A stretch of 64,000 nucleotides of DNA from Streptomyces rhizoryzae (GCF_023155275.1 NZ_JALMUV010000011.1:1-64000), one strand, 5' to 3'; positions 35,451 to 44,734 are shown, numbered from the stretch's first letter. Numbers and translations: made by a program. Notes: generated by a model not told the origin, from the letters alone.

Positions 35451-36722
35451 GTGTGGTTACGGGAATTCGCCAGGACGCGGCTGCGCCGTACGCCCTTACC
35501 GCTGCGTGATCTCCGGCTGGCCGTCGGCTTCTTCGCCGGCTGTCTGATTCTGTACGTAGTGGGCGGCCCGCGCGTCATGGGCGGGGAGATCCCGGTGTGG
35601 CAGGCGGTGCTGCCGGTGCTGGTGCTGTGCGGTTCGACGGCCTTCCGCAGTACCGCGCCGGGCCGGGCGGTGCTGGTGGGGACCGTGACCGTCAGCGTCG
35701 AGGCGGCCGCCAGCGGCGGACTGGGACCGGTGCTGATCTACACCGACCTGCTGTACGCGGCGGCGCTCTACGGGGCGCCGCGGCTGTGCCGCGCGCTCCA
35801 GTTCGGGACCGTCGCCGCGACCATGGCGGCCACCGTCGTCTTCCTCTTCATCGGCGACCGTTCGGAGGGGGTGACGACCGGCCTGATCGTGGCGCTGCTG
35901 CTGATCTCCCCGGTGTGGACCGGCGTGCTGATACGCAACCACAAGGAGCAGGCGGACGCCGAGCGGCAGCGGGCCGCGCAGATCAACCGGCTGGCCGAAC
36001 TCGACCGCAAGGCGGTGCTCCAGACCGAGCGCACCCGGATGGCGCGGGAGCTGCACGACCTGGTGGCCAACCACCTCAGCGCGATCGCCATCCACTCCAG
36101 CGCGGTGCTCTCCCTCCAGGGGGCCCGGGGCGCCGGCGAGGAGAAACCGGACGAACCGGACGGGGACGACCCGGTCCTGCGGGCGCTGGCGGTGATCCGG
36201 GAGAACAGCGTGCAGGGCCTGGCCGAAATGCGCCGCATGGTGGTGCTGCTGCGGTCCGACCGGGCGGTCGACGACGACTGGGACCGGCCACAGCTCAACG
36301 CGCTGCCGTCCCTGGTGGAGCAGGCCCGCCCGGCCGCCGACGCGGCGGCGCTGACGCTGGTCACCGAGTTCCCCGAGTCCTTCCCCGAGGTCTCGTCGGT
36401 GATCGAGGTGACGGCGTACCGCATCGTGCAGGAGGCGCTCACCAACTGCCTCAAGCACGCCGCGGCGGGGCGGGTGCGGATCCGCTGCGAGACCGGCGCC
36501 GAGGAGCTGCTGCTGTGCGTGGACAGCCCGCTGGGCCGCCCGGACGGCCGGGAGCGCCAGCAGCGCCCCGGGGCCCCGCCGACGGCCGGTGCCGGGGCCG
36601 GGCTGGCCGGGATGGCCGAACGGGCGGCGCTGGTGGGCGGGGTGTTCGACGCCGGGCCCGACCGGACGGCGCCCGGGCGCTGGCGGGTGCGGGCGGTGCT
36701 GCCGCTGGACCGGAACTCCTGA
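35451..36722 (+). CDS. Sensor histidine kinase (HisKA_3/NarL-type partner)
   Basis: This 423-residue membrane kinase has about five hydrophobic segments in the first 160 residues, then the dimerisation helix with the phospho-acceptor His202 (MARELHDLVANHLSA) and a HATPase domain (EALTNCLKHAAAGRVRI as N box; GAGAGLAGMAERA as G box). It is followed by its response regulator. The GTG start has no clear ribosome site. No sensing domain outside the membrane is evident, so an intramembrane or lipid signal is likely. Confidence 0.85.
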   Translation: MWLREFARTRLRRTPLPLRDLRLAVGFFAGCLILYVVGGPRVMGGEIPVWQAVLPVLVLCGSTAFRSTAPGRAVLVGTVTVSVEAAASGGLGPVLIYTDLLYAAALYGAPRLCRALQFGTVAATMAATVVFLFIGDRSEGVTTGLIVALLLISPVWTGVLIRNHKEQADAERQRAAQINRLAELDRKAVLQTERTRMARELHDLVANHLSAIAIHSSAVLSLQGARGAGEEKPDEPDGDDPVLRALAVIRENSVQGLAEMRRMVVLLRSDRAVDDDWDRPQLNALPSLVEQARPAADAAALTLVTEFPESFPEVSSVIEVTAYRIVQEALTNCLKHAAAGRVRIRCETGAEELLLCVDSPLGRPDGRERQQRPGAPPTAGAGAGLAGMAERAALVGGVFDAGPDRTAPGRWRVRAVLPLDRNS

Positions 36723-36800
36723 CGGCGGGCCCCGCGGGGCGGGGCGGACCCATCCCGGGCGGTGAGCGGCCCGGGCGGTGAGCGAGAGAGGGAGCAGCGA

Positions 36801-37544
<744 letters not shown>

Positions 37545-37547
37545 ACG

Positions 37548-37583
37548 CCGGGGGCCGGGGCGGCGGTCCGCCCCGGCCCCCGG
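37548..37583. terminator. Strong bidirectional hairpin
   Basis: A perfect 16-bp stem (CCGGGGGCCGGGGCGG with its complement) around a CGGT loop lies three bases after the response-regulator stop and before the convergent flavoprotein gene. Confidence 0.8.
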
Positions 37584-37610
37584 TGCCGTGCCGTGCGTGC
37601 CGCCGGGCGG

Positions 37611-39413
37611 TCAGCCGCCGGTGAGCAGCCGCCGGGCGAGGGCGTCGTTCTGCCGCAGCGCGGCGGCGTTGGCGTACGGGCGGGGGAACTGCGCCGGGCC
37701 GGCCACCATGCGGTCCCGGTGCACGGTGCCGTCCGCGCCGACCGGGTGCAGCTCAGGGCCGTTGAGCCGGGGGCCGCCGGTGCCGTCGTCGCCCGGTTCG
37801 GGCGACAGCTCGCCGCGCTCCCACAGGGCGCGCAGCAGCGGGTCGGCCAGCCGGGCCGGCGGGCCGGCCGCCAGCCGGGCGTCGAGCAGCACGGCCGCCT
37901 CGTGGACGGTGCCGGGCACCGCGGGGCTGGTCGCGCGGAAGGCGGTGGGGCCGGCCGTCACCCGCATGTCCGGGCCGACGAACGTCACCACGCCGGCCTC
38001 GGCCAGCGCCAGGAGCTGGGCGGCGCGCAGCGGCGGCGGTCCGGAGCTGAGGTAGGTGCCCAGGGCGAAGCGGCGCAGCGCGTCGCCGGCCGCGGCGGGC
38101 TCCAGGTCGCCGCCCCGCCACAGGTCCTCGATGACCTCGCCGGTGCGGCGCAGCGCGTCCACCAGGGCGCGTTCGGGGGCGGCGGCCGGGCCGGTGCGGC
38201 GGCGCAGGGTGGCGGCCAGGTGGGTGCGCAGCCGCCGCTGGAGGTCGCCGGGGCCGGTGAACGCGGCCCCGGCCAGCGGGTCGGCGAGCCGGTCCAGGTC
38301 GAGCCGGTCGGCGGGGTCGGGGACCGCGGCGGCGGCCAGTTTCGCCAGCCGGCCGGGGTCGGTGACCAGCAGCGCGTACTGCTCGGCGAAGTCATACCAG
38401 CCCATCCGGGTGCGGCCGGGCAGGGCGGTGAACAGGGCGCGGTAGTGCCACCAGCCCAGTTCGGCCAGGACCAGCGGCCAGACGTCGCGGCCGAAGTCGG
38501 CGCCGGGGCGGTCCAGCGCGGCCCGGCAGGCGGCCGCGGTGGCGAACCGCAGCGGCTCCTCGGGCGCGTCCGGCGCCGCGGTGTCCGCGGCCGGGTCGGC
38601 GGCCGGCTTCGGGGGCAGCGGGACACCGCGCCGGGAGCCGGCGTACAGCCGCGGTTCGCGGCCCGAGGGCAGGTAGCGCAGCGCACCGCCCTCGGCGGGC
38701 GCGAAGCGGCCGCCGCGGCCCTCGGTCAGCAGCGCCAGGCAGTCGGTGAAGACCAGGCCGAGGCCGCGGACGAGGACCGGCGCGCCGTCCGGTATGCGCG
38801 CCAGCGCCGCGGGGTCGGCGGGGCCGGGGCCGATCCGGGTCAGGCCGGGCGGGGCGGGCGCGGGCAGCAGGTCCGGGTGGCCCTGGGCGAGCAGCACCCG
38901 GTCGGCGGTGACCGGCGGCAGTCCGGAGTCCAGGACCACGCGCTGCCGGCCGTCGGCGGTGCGCAGCAGGTCCACCGCGCGGGCCCGGTGCAGGTGCAGC
39001 CGCACCGACGGGGGCCGGGCCGCGGTCACCTCGGCGAAGAAGCGCAGCAGGTAGCGGCCCTGGTCGCGGCGGGCGGCGTAGGCCCCGTCGTGCAGCGGGC
39101 CGCCGAGCCACTGCGCGGTGGTGGGGCCGGGGCGCGGCGGTCCGGCGCAGTCCACGGTCGCGTCGGGGTAGAGGGTGACCTGCCCGGCGGCGGAGTTCAT
39201 CCACAGCAGGCCGGGCTGGGTGGTGCGCCAGGTGCGGCCGGCGCCGTGCGGGTAGGGGTCGACCAGGTGCAGGTCCAGCGGCCGGTCGCCGTACAGGGCC
39301 GGGACGTTGGCGAGGATCCGCTCGGTGACCGAGGTGCCGCGCGGGCCGCAGCCGATGACGCAGAGGGCGAGCGGCGCACCGCCGTCCCCGGTGTGCTGCG
39401 GGGCGTTGTCCAT
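37611..39413 (-). CDS. FAD/NAD(P)-binding flavoprotein of the lanthipeptide operon
   Basis: The 600-residue product starts with a dinucleotide-binding motif (LCVIGCGPRGTSVTERIL) of the NAD_binding_9/lysine-N-oxygenase-like group. A second nucleotide-binding region (VTADRVLLAQGHPDLLP) and a long helical C-terminal half follow. Such proteins are predicted monooxygenases or reductases. It is the last gene of the leftward lanthipeptide operon, behind the three precursor genes, so a tailoring oxidation of the peptide or acyl chain is plausible. It is not an HFCD-type cysteine decarboxylase. The ATG at 39413 has GGGGGAGG six bases upstream. Confidence 0.7.
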   Translation of the reverse strand: MDNAPQHTGDGGAPLALCVIGCGPRGTSVTERILANVPALYGDRPLDLHLVDPYPHGAGRTWRTTQPGLLWMNSAAGQVTLYPDATVDCAGPPRPGPTTAQWLGGPLHDGAYAARRDQGRYLLRFFAEVTAARPPSVRLHLHRARAVDLLRTADGRQRVVLDSGLPPVTADRVLLAQGHPDLLPAPAPPGLTRIGPGPADPAALARIPDGAPVLVRGLGLVFTDCLALLTEGRGGRFAPAEGGALRYLPSGREPRLYAGSRRGVPLPPKPAADPAADTAAPDAPEEPLRFATAAACRAALDRPGADFGRDVWPLVLAELGWWHYRALFTALPGRTRMGWYDFAEQYALLVTDPGRLAKLAAAAVPDPADRLDLDRLADPLAGAAFTGPGDLQRRLRTHLAATLRRRTGPAAAPERALVDALRRTGEVIEDLWRGGDLEPAAAGDALRRFALGTYLSSGPPPLRAAQLLALAEAGVVTFVGPDMRVTAGPTAFRATSPAVPGTVHEAAVLLDARLAAGPPARLADPLLRALWERGELSPEPGDDGTGGPRLNGPELHPVGADGTVHRDRMVAGPAQFPRPYANAAALRQNDALARRLLTGG

Positions 39414-39453
39414 CGTCGTCGTCCTCCCCCGTGGCGGGTCCAGGCATGCGAAG

Positions 39454-39490
39454 GCCCGGTGGCCCGCACCGCAGTGCGGAGCCACCGGGC
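39454..39490 (-). terminator. Hairpin downstream of the last precursor gene
   Basis: GCCCGGTGGC/GCCACCGGGC (10 bp) encloses a second stem CCGCAC/GTGCGG. It lies seven bases after the stop of the distal precursor copy and ahead of the flavoprotein gene, the usual place for a leaky terminator that keeps precursor transcript in excess. Confidence 0.65.
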
Positions 39491-39496
39491 ACGGCG

Positions 39497-39583
39497 TCAG
39501 CAGCCCGTGCTGACCGTGGAGCCGAGGGCCTGGGCGTCACGCTCGCCCGGCACCTCCAGACCCTGGAGATCCATGATGGTCAT
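39497..39583 (-). CDS. Class III lanthipeptide precursor, copy 3 in transcription order
   Basis: A 28-residue peptide beginning MTIMDLQGLEV and ending STVSTGC. The leader has the class III helical recognition motif (hydrophobic-x-x-Leu-Gln; here IMDLQGL). The core offers Ser22-x-x-Ser25-x-x-Cys28, the labionin/avionin-type spacing, with Cys as the last residue. The peptide is identical to the two other copies but the gene differs from them at six positions, all synonymous. GGGAGGTG ribosome site upstream. Confidence 0.85.
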   Translation of the reverse strand: MTIMDLQGLEVPGERDAQALGSTVSTGC

Positions 39584-39632
39584 CTGCGGCACCTCCCTTC
39601 CGAAGTCCGTTGGTACTGTGTACGGTTGACAG

Positions 39633-39656
39633 ATCCGGTGTTCCCGGACACCGGAT
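39633..39656 (-). other. Intercistronic hairpin between precursor copies 2 and 3
   Basis: ATCCGGTGT and ACACCGGAT form a 9-bp stem with a six-base loop in the spacer between precursor genes. It may stabilise or process the polycistronic mRNA, or attenuate it. Confidence 0.5.
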
Positions 39657-39662
39657 GGGGTG

Positions 39663-39749
39663 TCAGCAGCCGGTGCTGACGGTGGAGCCGAGCGCCTGGG
39701 CGTCACGCTCGCCCGGCACCTCCAGGCCCTGAAGGTCCATGATGGTCAT
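39663..39749 (-). CDS. Class III lanthipeptide precursor, copy 2 in transcription order
   Basis: This encodes the same 28-residue peptide as the other two copies and is identical in all 87 bases to the copy next to the synthetase gene. The start is preceded by GAGGGAGGTGT. The leader is only about 20 residues and the core about eight, shorter than usual for class III precursors. Confidence 0.85.
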   Translation of the reverse strand: MTIMDLQGLEVPGERDAQALGSTVSTGC

Positions 39750-39805
39750 GTAAGACACCTCCCTCGCGGGGTGAGCAGGAACGGTGGACAGCAGCGCCGT
39801 TGTGT

Positions 39806-39828
39806 CAGGTGCCGTTGCGGGGCACCTG
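39806..39828 (-). other. Intercistronic hairpin between precursor copies 1 and 2
   Basis: CAGGTGCC and GGCACCTG form an 8-bp stem with a seven-base loop in the spacer between precursor genes, parallel to the hairpin in the next spacer. Confidence 0.45.
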
Positions 39829-39874
39829 GGCGGGCGGGCCGGGCAATGACGGTGCACGGCCCGCCGCCTCACAT

Positions 39875-39961
39875 TCAGCAGCCGGTGCTGACGGTGGAGC
39901 CGAGCGCCTGGGCGTCACGCTCGCCCGGCACCTCCAGGCCCTGAAGGTCCATGATGGTCAT
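39875..39961 (-). CDS. Class III lanthipeptide precursor, copy 1 (adjacent to the synthetase)
   Basis: This is the first of the three identical 28-residue precursors. Its ATG at 39961 directly follows the TAA of the synthetase gene (TAAATG), and its GGGAGG ribosome site lies within the last codons of the synthetase, so translation is probably coupled. Motifs are as in the other copies: leader IMDLQGL and core Ser22, Ser25, Cys28. Confidence 0.85.
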   Translation of the reverse strand: MTIMDLQGLEVPGERDAQALGSTVSTGC

Positions 39962-42643
39962 TTACGACACCTCCCTTCCGCTCTCCGCAGGGCCCGCGGT
40001 CCCGGACGGGACGGCGGGGGTCACGGTGCGCAGGGCACCGCGGGCGCGCTCCGGGACGGCCGGGTCGACGGCCGCGGCGGACCGCGAGTCGGTGAGGAAC
40101 GGCAGCAGCGGGGTGCCCCGTTCGGCGGTGGCGAGGGCCAGCAGGACGCCGGCGCCTCCGGTGGCCACGTCCATGGAGATCCGGGCCCGGCCGTCGCAGG
40201 GGAAGACCGTCGCGCCGTTCAGCGTCATGGCGTGCTGCCGCAGGTTGGCCAGATGGCGGCGCAGCTGCCGCTCGGCGTCCTGCGGGGGCAGCGGTACGTG
40301 GTCGCGCAGCGCGGCGAGGGTGCCGATCAGCCCGGCCCGGCCGCCCCACAGGCCCGCCTCGATGACGAAGTCGGCGGAGCAGGCCCGCAGCAGCGCCGGC
40401 AGCGCCTCGCGGATCCGCGCGTCGTCGCGGTGGCGGAGGAGTTCGGCCGCCACCAGGGCGATGCCCGCGCTGCCGTTGTCCAGGTAGGGCAGGAGCCGGA
40501 AGCCCTCGTCCACCTGGAGGGTGTCCTGCGGGCCCGGGGCGCAGCGGTCGAGGTCGCGGTGGACGGCCCGGACCGCCTCGTCCAGCAGGCCCGGGTCCCC
40601 GGTGGCCTGGTGGGCGCGCAGCAGGAACAGCGCCGGTCCCGACCAGCCGAACATCAGGCCCCCGGCGTGCGTGGAGCCGCGCCGGCGCTTGCGTTCGACG
40701 GGTTCGGTGCGGGCCGCGGCGAGCCGCGCGGTGACGCGGTCGGCGAGGCCGAGGGCCTGCTCCCGCAAAGTGGTGCTGTCCAGGTCCGCGGCGAAGTGCA
40801 GCAGGGCCAGACCGGCGCCGGACAGGCCGCGGTAGAGGCTGGGGCAGTGGCGTACGGCCAGGCCGGCCGCGGCCCGGTCCAGGACCTTCAGGGCCGCTTC
40901 CGCGTCGCCCAGCTCCCGCAGGACGTAGGCGATGCCGTGCAGGCCGTCGTAGAAGCCGGTCCGTTCGGCGGGGACGCGGTCGGCGGCGGCGCGCAGCCAG
41001 GCCATGCCCTCCTCGTCGTGCTCCCCGAGCGCGGTGCGGCGGGCCCACAGGACGCCGGCGGCGCCGTGGGCGAAGCCCGCGCCGCCCTCGGCGAACTGCT
41101 GGAAGTCGCCGGGGTAGAGCCGGTCGGTGCGGTGCGGGGTGGCGCTCTCGCGCAGTCCCCGGCCGATCGAGGCGAGCACGTCGGCGGGTGGGAAGGGCCC
41201 TTGCGGGCTGCGCAGCGGCGAGGTGGACGCGTCGTTGGGGGCCAGCTGCGGCGCCAGCCGGGACACCAGGTGCCCGGGGAGGCCGAAGCGGCGGGCCGCG
41301 ATGTCCAGCAGGGTGGACGCCTTGTCGGGGGCCAGTCCGCCCAGCGCGGCGAGCGGCAGGAACATCCACAGGGCGATCGCGGCGAGGGCGTAGTGGTCGC
41401 CGTCCGCGCCGGTGGCGCCGGCCCGGTGGAAACCCGGGGCGCCGAGGCTGCTGGGGGTGGCCCGGTCCAGGTCGTCGGCCACCTCGAAGTCGAGCAGGAC
41501 CGGGATGTCGCCGGGCTGGATGATGAAGTTGCCCGGGTGCAGGTCGCCGATGCGGATACCGCGGCCGTGGACCGAGGCGATCAGCTCCTCGATGCGGGCG
41601 AACAGGGCCAGCGCGCGGTCCCGGTGGGCGGCGACGGCCGCCTCGTCGGGTTCCGCCGCGGTCAGCGGGTAGACCCCGGCGAGCCAGGACTGGAAGTCCT
41701 GCCCCTGCACCTCCTCCAGGACCAGGAAGAGGTGGTCGCGGACCTGGAAGGTGCCGAACGTGCGGGGGATGCCGGGCAGTCCGGCCAGCCGGGTCAGGAC
41801 CTGGTGCTCGTGGGCGAGCCGGGCGACCGCGTCCCGTCCGACGCCGTCGGTGCCGGAGTACGGGCGGCCCTCCTTGAGGATCACGGTGCGCTCCCCGCCG
41901 CCCAGGGCGTGCGGGCCGGCCGGTTCGGCGCGGTAGACGCCGCCGCCGTGCGAGAAGTGCAGCGCACCGGTGATCTTGTAGGGGAAGTCGTCGAGGGCCT
42001 GCCGGGCGGCGAGCGAGTCCTTGAGGATGTCCGGGACGGCGACCCAGTCGGGGGTGTGGAAGACCGGGGTGCGGCGGTCCGGTTCGGGGCTGCCGTCGGG
42101 CCGCCGGAGGGCGGTGACGAGGTCGCCGTCGGTGTCCTCCATCCAGCGGGTGCGGAAGCCGCCGTAGCGGACGTACAGCGGGCCCTTCCGGAAGCGCAGG
42201 TCGGTCAGGACGTACGGGCCGGGGCGGCCGCCGACCAGCGCGTCCAGTCCCTCCAGGGTGCGGGCCAGTTCGGCCTCGTCCGCGGGGTAGACGGTCAGCA
42301 GCTTGCCGGCGGAGGAGCGCTGGGCGTACTTGCGGCTCAGCGCGCGCTGCACGTTGGCGCTCTTGAGGTACTTGAAGGCGATGCCGTGCCGGGCGCAGTA
42401 GCCGGCGACGTCGGCGAGGGTGCGCTCGGTGTCCTCGGGGGCCGCGCTGACGTGGATCTTCCAGCCCTGGTCGGGGAGCCGGTCCTCGGGCGGGCGGCAC
42501 ACGGTCCAGGAGTCGTTGTCCTCGCGGGTCCAGCCGGCCGGCAGCGGCGGGGCGGGGAAGCGGGTGGCCTCCAGGTCCCAGTTGCCGGGCCAGTCGAAGA
42601 AGGTGCGGTCGGCCAGGGCGAAGCTCTCGGCGCCGTCTCTCAT
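39962..42643 (-). CDS. Class III lanthipeptide synthetase (LanKC)
   Basis: The 893-residue protein has the three-domain layout of LanKC enzymes. An N-terminal lyase region (about residues 1-200) contains YLKSANVQRALSRKYAQRSSAGKLLTVYP. A Ser/Thr-kinase domain (about 235-510) has a VILKEG ATP-site Lys and the catalytic loop IRIGDLHPGNFII with LLDFEVADD as the metal site. A C-terminal cyclase-like domain (about 520-893) has HGAAG, WGGRAG and TGGAGV repeats. The Cys-Cys-His zinc ligands of class IV and LanC cyclases are not seen, which places it in class III. It would phosphorylate and dehydrate the precursor serines and cyclise onto the Cys. It overlaps the GNAT gene by four bases. Confidence 0.9.
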   Translation of the reverse strand: MRDGAESFALADRTFFDWPGNWDLEATRFPAPPLPAGWTREDNDSWTVCRPPEDRLPDQGWKIHVSAAPEDTERTLADVAGYCARHGIAFKYLKSANVQRALSRKYAQRSSAGKLLTVYPADEAELARTLEGLDALVGGRPGPYVLTDLRFRKGPLYVRYGGFRTRWMEDTDGDLVTALRRPDGSPEPDRRTPVFHTPDWVAVPDILKDSLAARQALDDFPYKITGALHFSHGGGVYRAEPAGPHALGGGERTVILKEGRPYSGTDGVGRDAVARLAHEHQVLTRLAGLPGIPRTFGTFQVRDHLFLVLEEVQGQDFQSWLAGVYPLTAAEPDEAAVAAHRDRALALFARIEELIASVHGRGIRIGDLHPGNFIIQPGDIPVLLDFEVADDLDRATPSSLGAPGFHRAGATGADGDHYALAAIALWMFLPLAALGGLAPDKASTLLDIAARRFGLPGHLVSRLAPQLAPNDASTSPLRSPQGPFPPADVLASIGRGLRESATPHRTDRLYPGDFQQFAEGGAGFAHGAAGVLWARRTALGEHDEEGMAWLRAAADRVPAERTGFYDGLHGIAYVLRELGDAEAALKVLDRAAAGLAVRHCPSLYRGLSGAGLALLHFAADLDSTTLREQALGLADRVTARLAAARTEPVERKRRRGSTHAGGLMFGWSGPALFLLRAHQATGDPGLLDEAVRAVHRDLDRCAPGPQDTLQVDEGFRLLPYLDNGSAGIALVAAELLRHRDDARIREALPALLRACSADFVIEAGLWGGRAGLIGTLAALRDHVPLPPQDAERQLRRHLANLRQHAMTLNGATVFPCDGRARISMDVATGGAGVLLALATAERGTPLLPFLTDSRSAAAVDPAVPERARGALRTVTPAVPSGTAGPAESGREVS

Positions 42644-43341
42644 GCCGCACCCCGCTCACCGGCGCCGGTGCGGGCGGCGCGCGGCCCGGTCCCGCCGAGG
42701 TAGCCCGCCAGGGCGGTGCGGCCGCCGTCGGCCAGGTGCGCGGAGAGCACCTCGCGGGCCTGGGCCTTGTCCTCGTCGGAGAGGAAGTCGTCGAGTCCGA
42801 CGGCCAGGACGCGGTTGTCGTCACTGGGCTTCAGCGAGGCGTAGTGCTCCTCGCGCAGCAGTCCCCAGATGATCGAGTCGTGGTACGCGCCGTCCAGGTA
42901 GCAGTGGTCCCGCAGGATGCCCTCGACCACGAACGGGGTCTTGGTCATCAGCCGGATGATGCCCTTGTTGTAGCCGGCGGTGGTGACCTGCACCCGGTGG
43001 GCGTCGAGCTGGTGGAAGAGGTAGTCGACCAGCAGCACCACGGCCTCGGCGCCGTATCCGCGCCGCCACAGCTCGGGGGAGCCGATCGCGCCGCCGACGG
43101 TGTAGCCGCCGATCCGGCCGGAGCGCTGGTAGCTCACGGTGCCGATGCGGTCGCCGTCCTTGGTGCGGATCACCATGTGGTGGACCCGCCCCGAGCGGTT
43201 GGCCTGCTCGATCTCGGCGGCGCCCAGCAGCTCCCAGTCCCCGCTGAGCACGGCCGCCGGCGAACCGGGCCGCAGCCAGGAGGCGATCGCGGCCCAGTCG
43301 TCGTCGCCGGGCCATTCCAAGGTCACCAGTCGTCCCTGCAT
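42640..43341 (-). CDS. GNAT-family N-acyltransferase
   Basis: This 233-residue GCN5-related acyltransferase contains VIRTKDGDRIGTVSYQ, the acyl-CoA-binding loop region GSPELWRRGYGAEAVVLLVDYLF and KGIIRLMTKTPFVVEGILRDHCYLDGAYHDSIIWGLL. The last 50 residues form an extra C-terminal helical extension. In goadvionin biosynthesis a GNAT enzyme (GdvG) attaches the polyketide acyl chain to the RiPP N-terminus. The position here, translationally coupled between the KS and LanKC genes, strongly suggests the same role. Simple acetylation or self-resistance is the alternative. Confidence 0.75.
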   Translation of the reverse strand: MQGRLVTLEWPGDDDWAAIASWLRPGSPAAVLSGDWELLGAAEIEQANRSGRVHHMVIRTKDGDRIGTVSYQRSGRIGGYTVGGAIGSPELWRRGYGAEAVVLLVDYLFHQLDAHRVQVTTAGYNKGIIRLMTKTPFVVEGILRDHCYLDGAYHDSIIWGLLREEHYASLKPSDDNRVLAVGLDDFLSDEDKAQAREVLSAHLADGGRTALAGYLGGTGPRAARTGAGERGAA

Positions 43342-43408
43342 GGTGCGTTCTCCCTCCTTCGGTGGTCGCGTGGGTCGGCGGACGGGGCGCCCGGGGGCGC
43401 GGCGCGGG

Positions 43409-44677
43409 TCACGGGCGGTAGCGGGTGAGGACCAGGACGGCGTTGTGGCCGCCGAAGCCGAACGAGTTGCTGAGCACCACCTCGCCGTCCCAGTCGCGGG
43501 GGCCCTTGGTGACCACGTCGAGGTCGGGCTCGGCGGGGTGGTCGCAGTTGCGCACCGGTGGGATCACGCGGTCCCGCAGCGAGAGCACCGCCGCGGCGGC
43601 CTCGGCGGCCCCGGAGGCGCCCAGCATGTGCCCGGTCATGCTCTTGACCGCGGTGACCGGGGTGCGGCGCAGGGTGTCGGGGCCCAGCACCTCGCGCAGG
43701 GCGGCGGCCTCGATGCGGTCGTTGAGGACGGTGCCGGTGCCGTGGGCGCTGATCTGGCCGACCTCGTCGGGTTCGCGGCCGGCGTCGGCGAGCGCGGCCC
43801 GCATGGCGCGGACGGCGCCGGCGCCGGTGGGGTCGGGGGCGGTGGCGTGGTGCGCGTCGGTGGTCGCGGCGTAGCCGGCCACCTCGGCGAGCACGGTCGC
43901 GCCGCGCCGTTCGGCGTGCCCGGCCTCCTCCAGGGTCAGGACGGTGGCGCCGACGGCCATCACGAAGCCGTCCCGGTCCCGGTCGAAGGGCCGGCTGGCG
44001 CCTTCGGGATCGTCGTTGCGGCGGGAGAGCGCCTTGGCGTTGGCGGTACCGGCCAGGTCGACGGCGGTGAGCGAGTCGTCGGTGCCGCCGGCCAGCGCGA
44101 TGTCGGCGCGGCCGTGCCGGATCAGCTCGGCCGCCTCCCCGATGGCCACCGCGCCGGTGGCGCAGGCCGCGGAGACCGCGCAACTGGGTCCGGATATCCC
44201 GTACTTGATGGAGAGCAGGCTCGCCGGGTGGTCGATCGCGGTGAGCACCGAGTGGTACGGGGAGACCCGGCGGGCGCCCTGCTCCTTGAGGATGTCGTAC
44301 TGCTGCTGGATCGCGGGGGCGGCGCCGTAGCCGGAGCCGATGACCGCGGCGAAGCGGTGCGGGTCGATACCGGCGGGCGGTTCGAGCCCGGCGGCGGCCA
44401 GCGCCTGGGCGGCGGCGGCCGCGGCGTACTGGGTGAAGCGGTCGGTGCGGCGGGCCTCCTGGGGGGTCAGGACCCCGGCAGCGACCGGGTCGAACCCGGT
44501 GACGTCGCCGGCGATCCGGACGGGGAGGTGGCCCGCGTCGAACCGGGTGACGGCGGTGACGCCGCTGCGGCCGGCCAGGAGGGCGGTCCAGAAGTCGGCG
44601 GTGGTGTTCCCCAGCGGGGAGACCACGCCGCAGCCGGTGACGACGACCCGCCGCCGCTCCGCTGCTCGTAACTCCAT
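43409..44677 (-). CDS. Beta-ketoacyl-ACP synthase (FabF type)
   Basis: The 422-residue ketosynthase has the complete KAS I/II triad: Cys172 in SAACATGAVAIG, His312 in SAHGTGT and His350 in KSMTGHMLGASGA. It is a single-domain enzyme, not part of a modular synthase. As the first gene of the leftward lanthipeptide operon it would extend an acyl chain on the cluster's ACP. The lack of a neighbouring chain-length-factor partner argues against an aromatic type II polyketide. Confidence 0.88.
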   Translation of the reverse strand: MELRAAERRRVVVTGCGVVSPLGNTTADFWTALLAGRSGVTAVTRFDAGHLPVRIAGDVTGFDPVAAGVLTPQEARRTDRFTQYAAAAAAQALAAAGLEPPAGIDPHRFAAVIGSGYGAAPAIQQQYDILKEQGARRVSPYHSVLTAIDHPASLLSIKYGISGPSCAVSAACATGAVAIGEAAELIRHGRADIALAGGTDDSLTAVDLAGTANAKALSRRNDDPEGASRPFDRDRDGFVMAVGATVLTLEEAGHAERRGATVLAEVAGYAATTDAHHATAPDPTGAGAVRAMRAALADAGREPDEVGQISAHGTGTVLNDRIEAAALREVLGPDTLRRTPVTAVKSMTGHMLGASGAAEAAAAVLSLRDRVIPPVRNCDHPAEPDLDVVTKGPRDWDGEVVLSNSFGFGGHNAVLVLTRYRP

Positions 44678-44734
44678 GAATCCCTCCTGACTTTCAGCCC
44701 CTTGTCACGAACGGGGCGTCCGCATGACTAGAAA

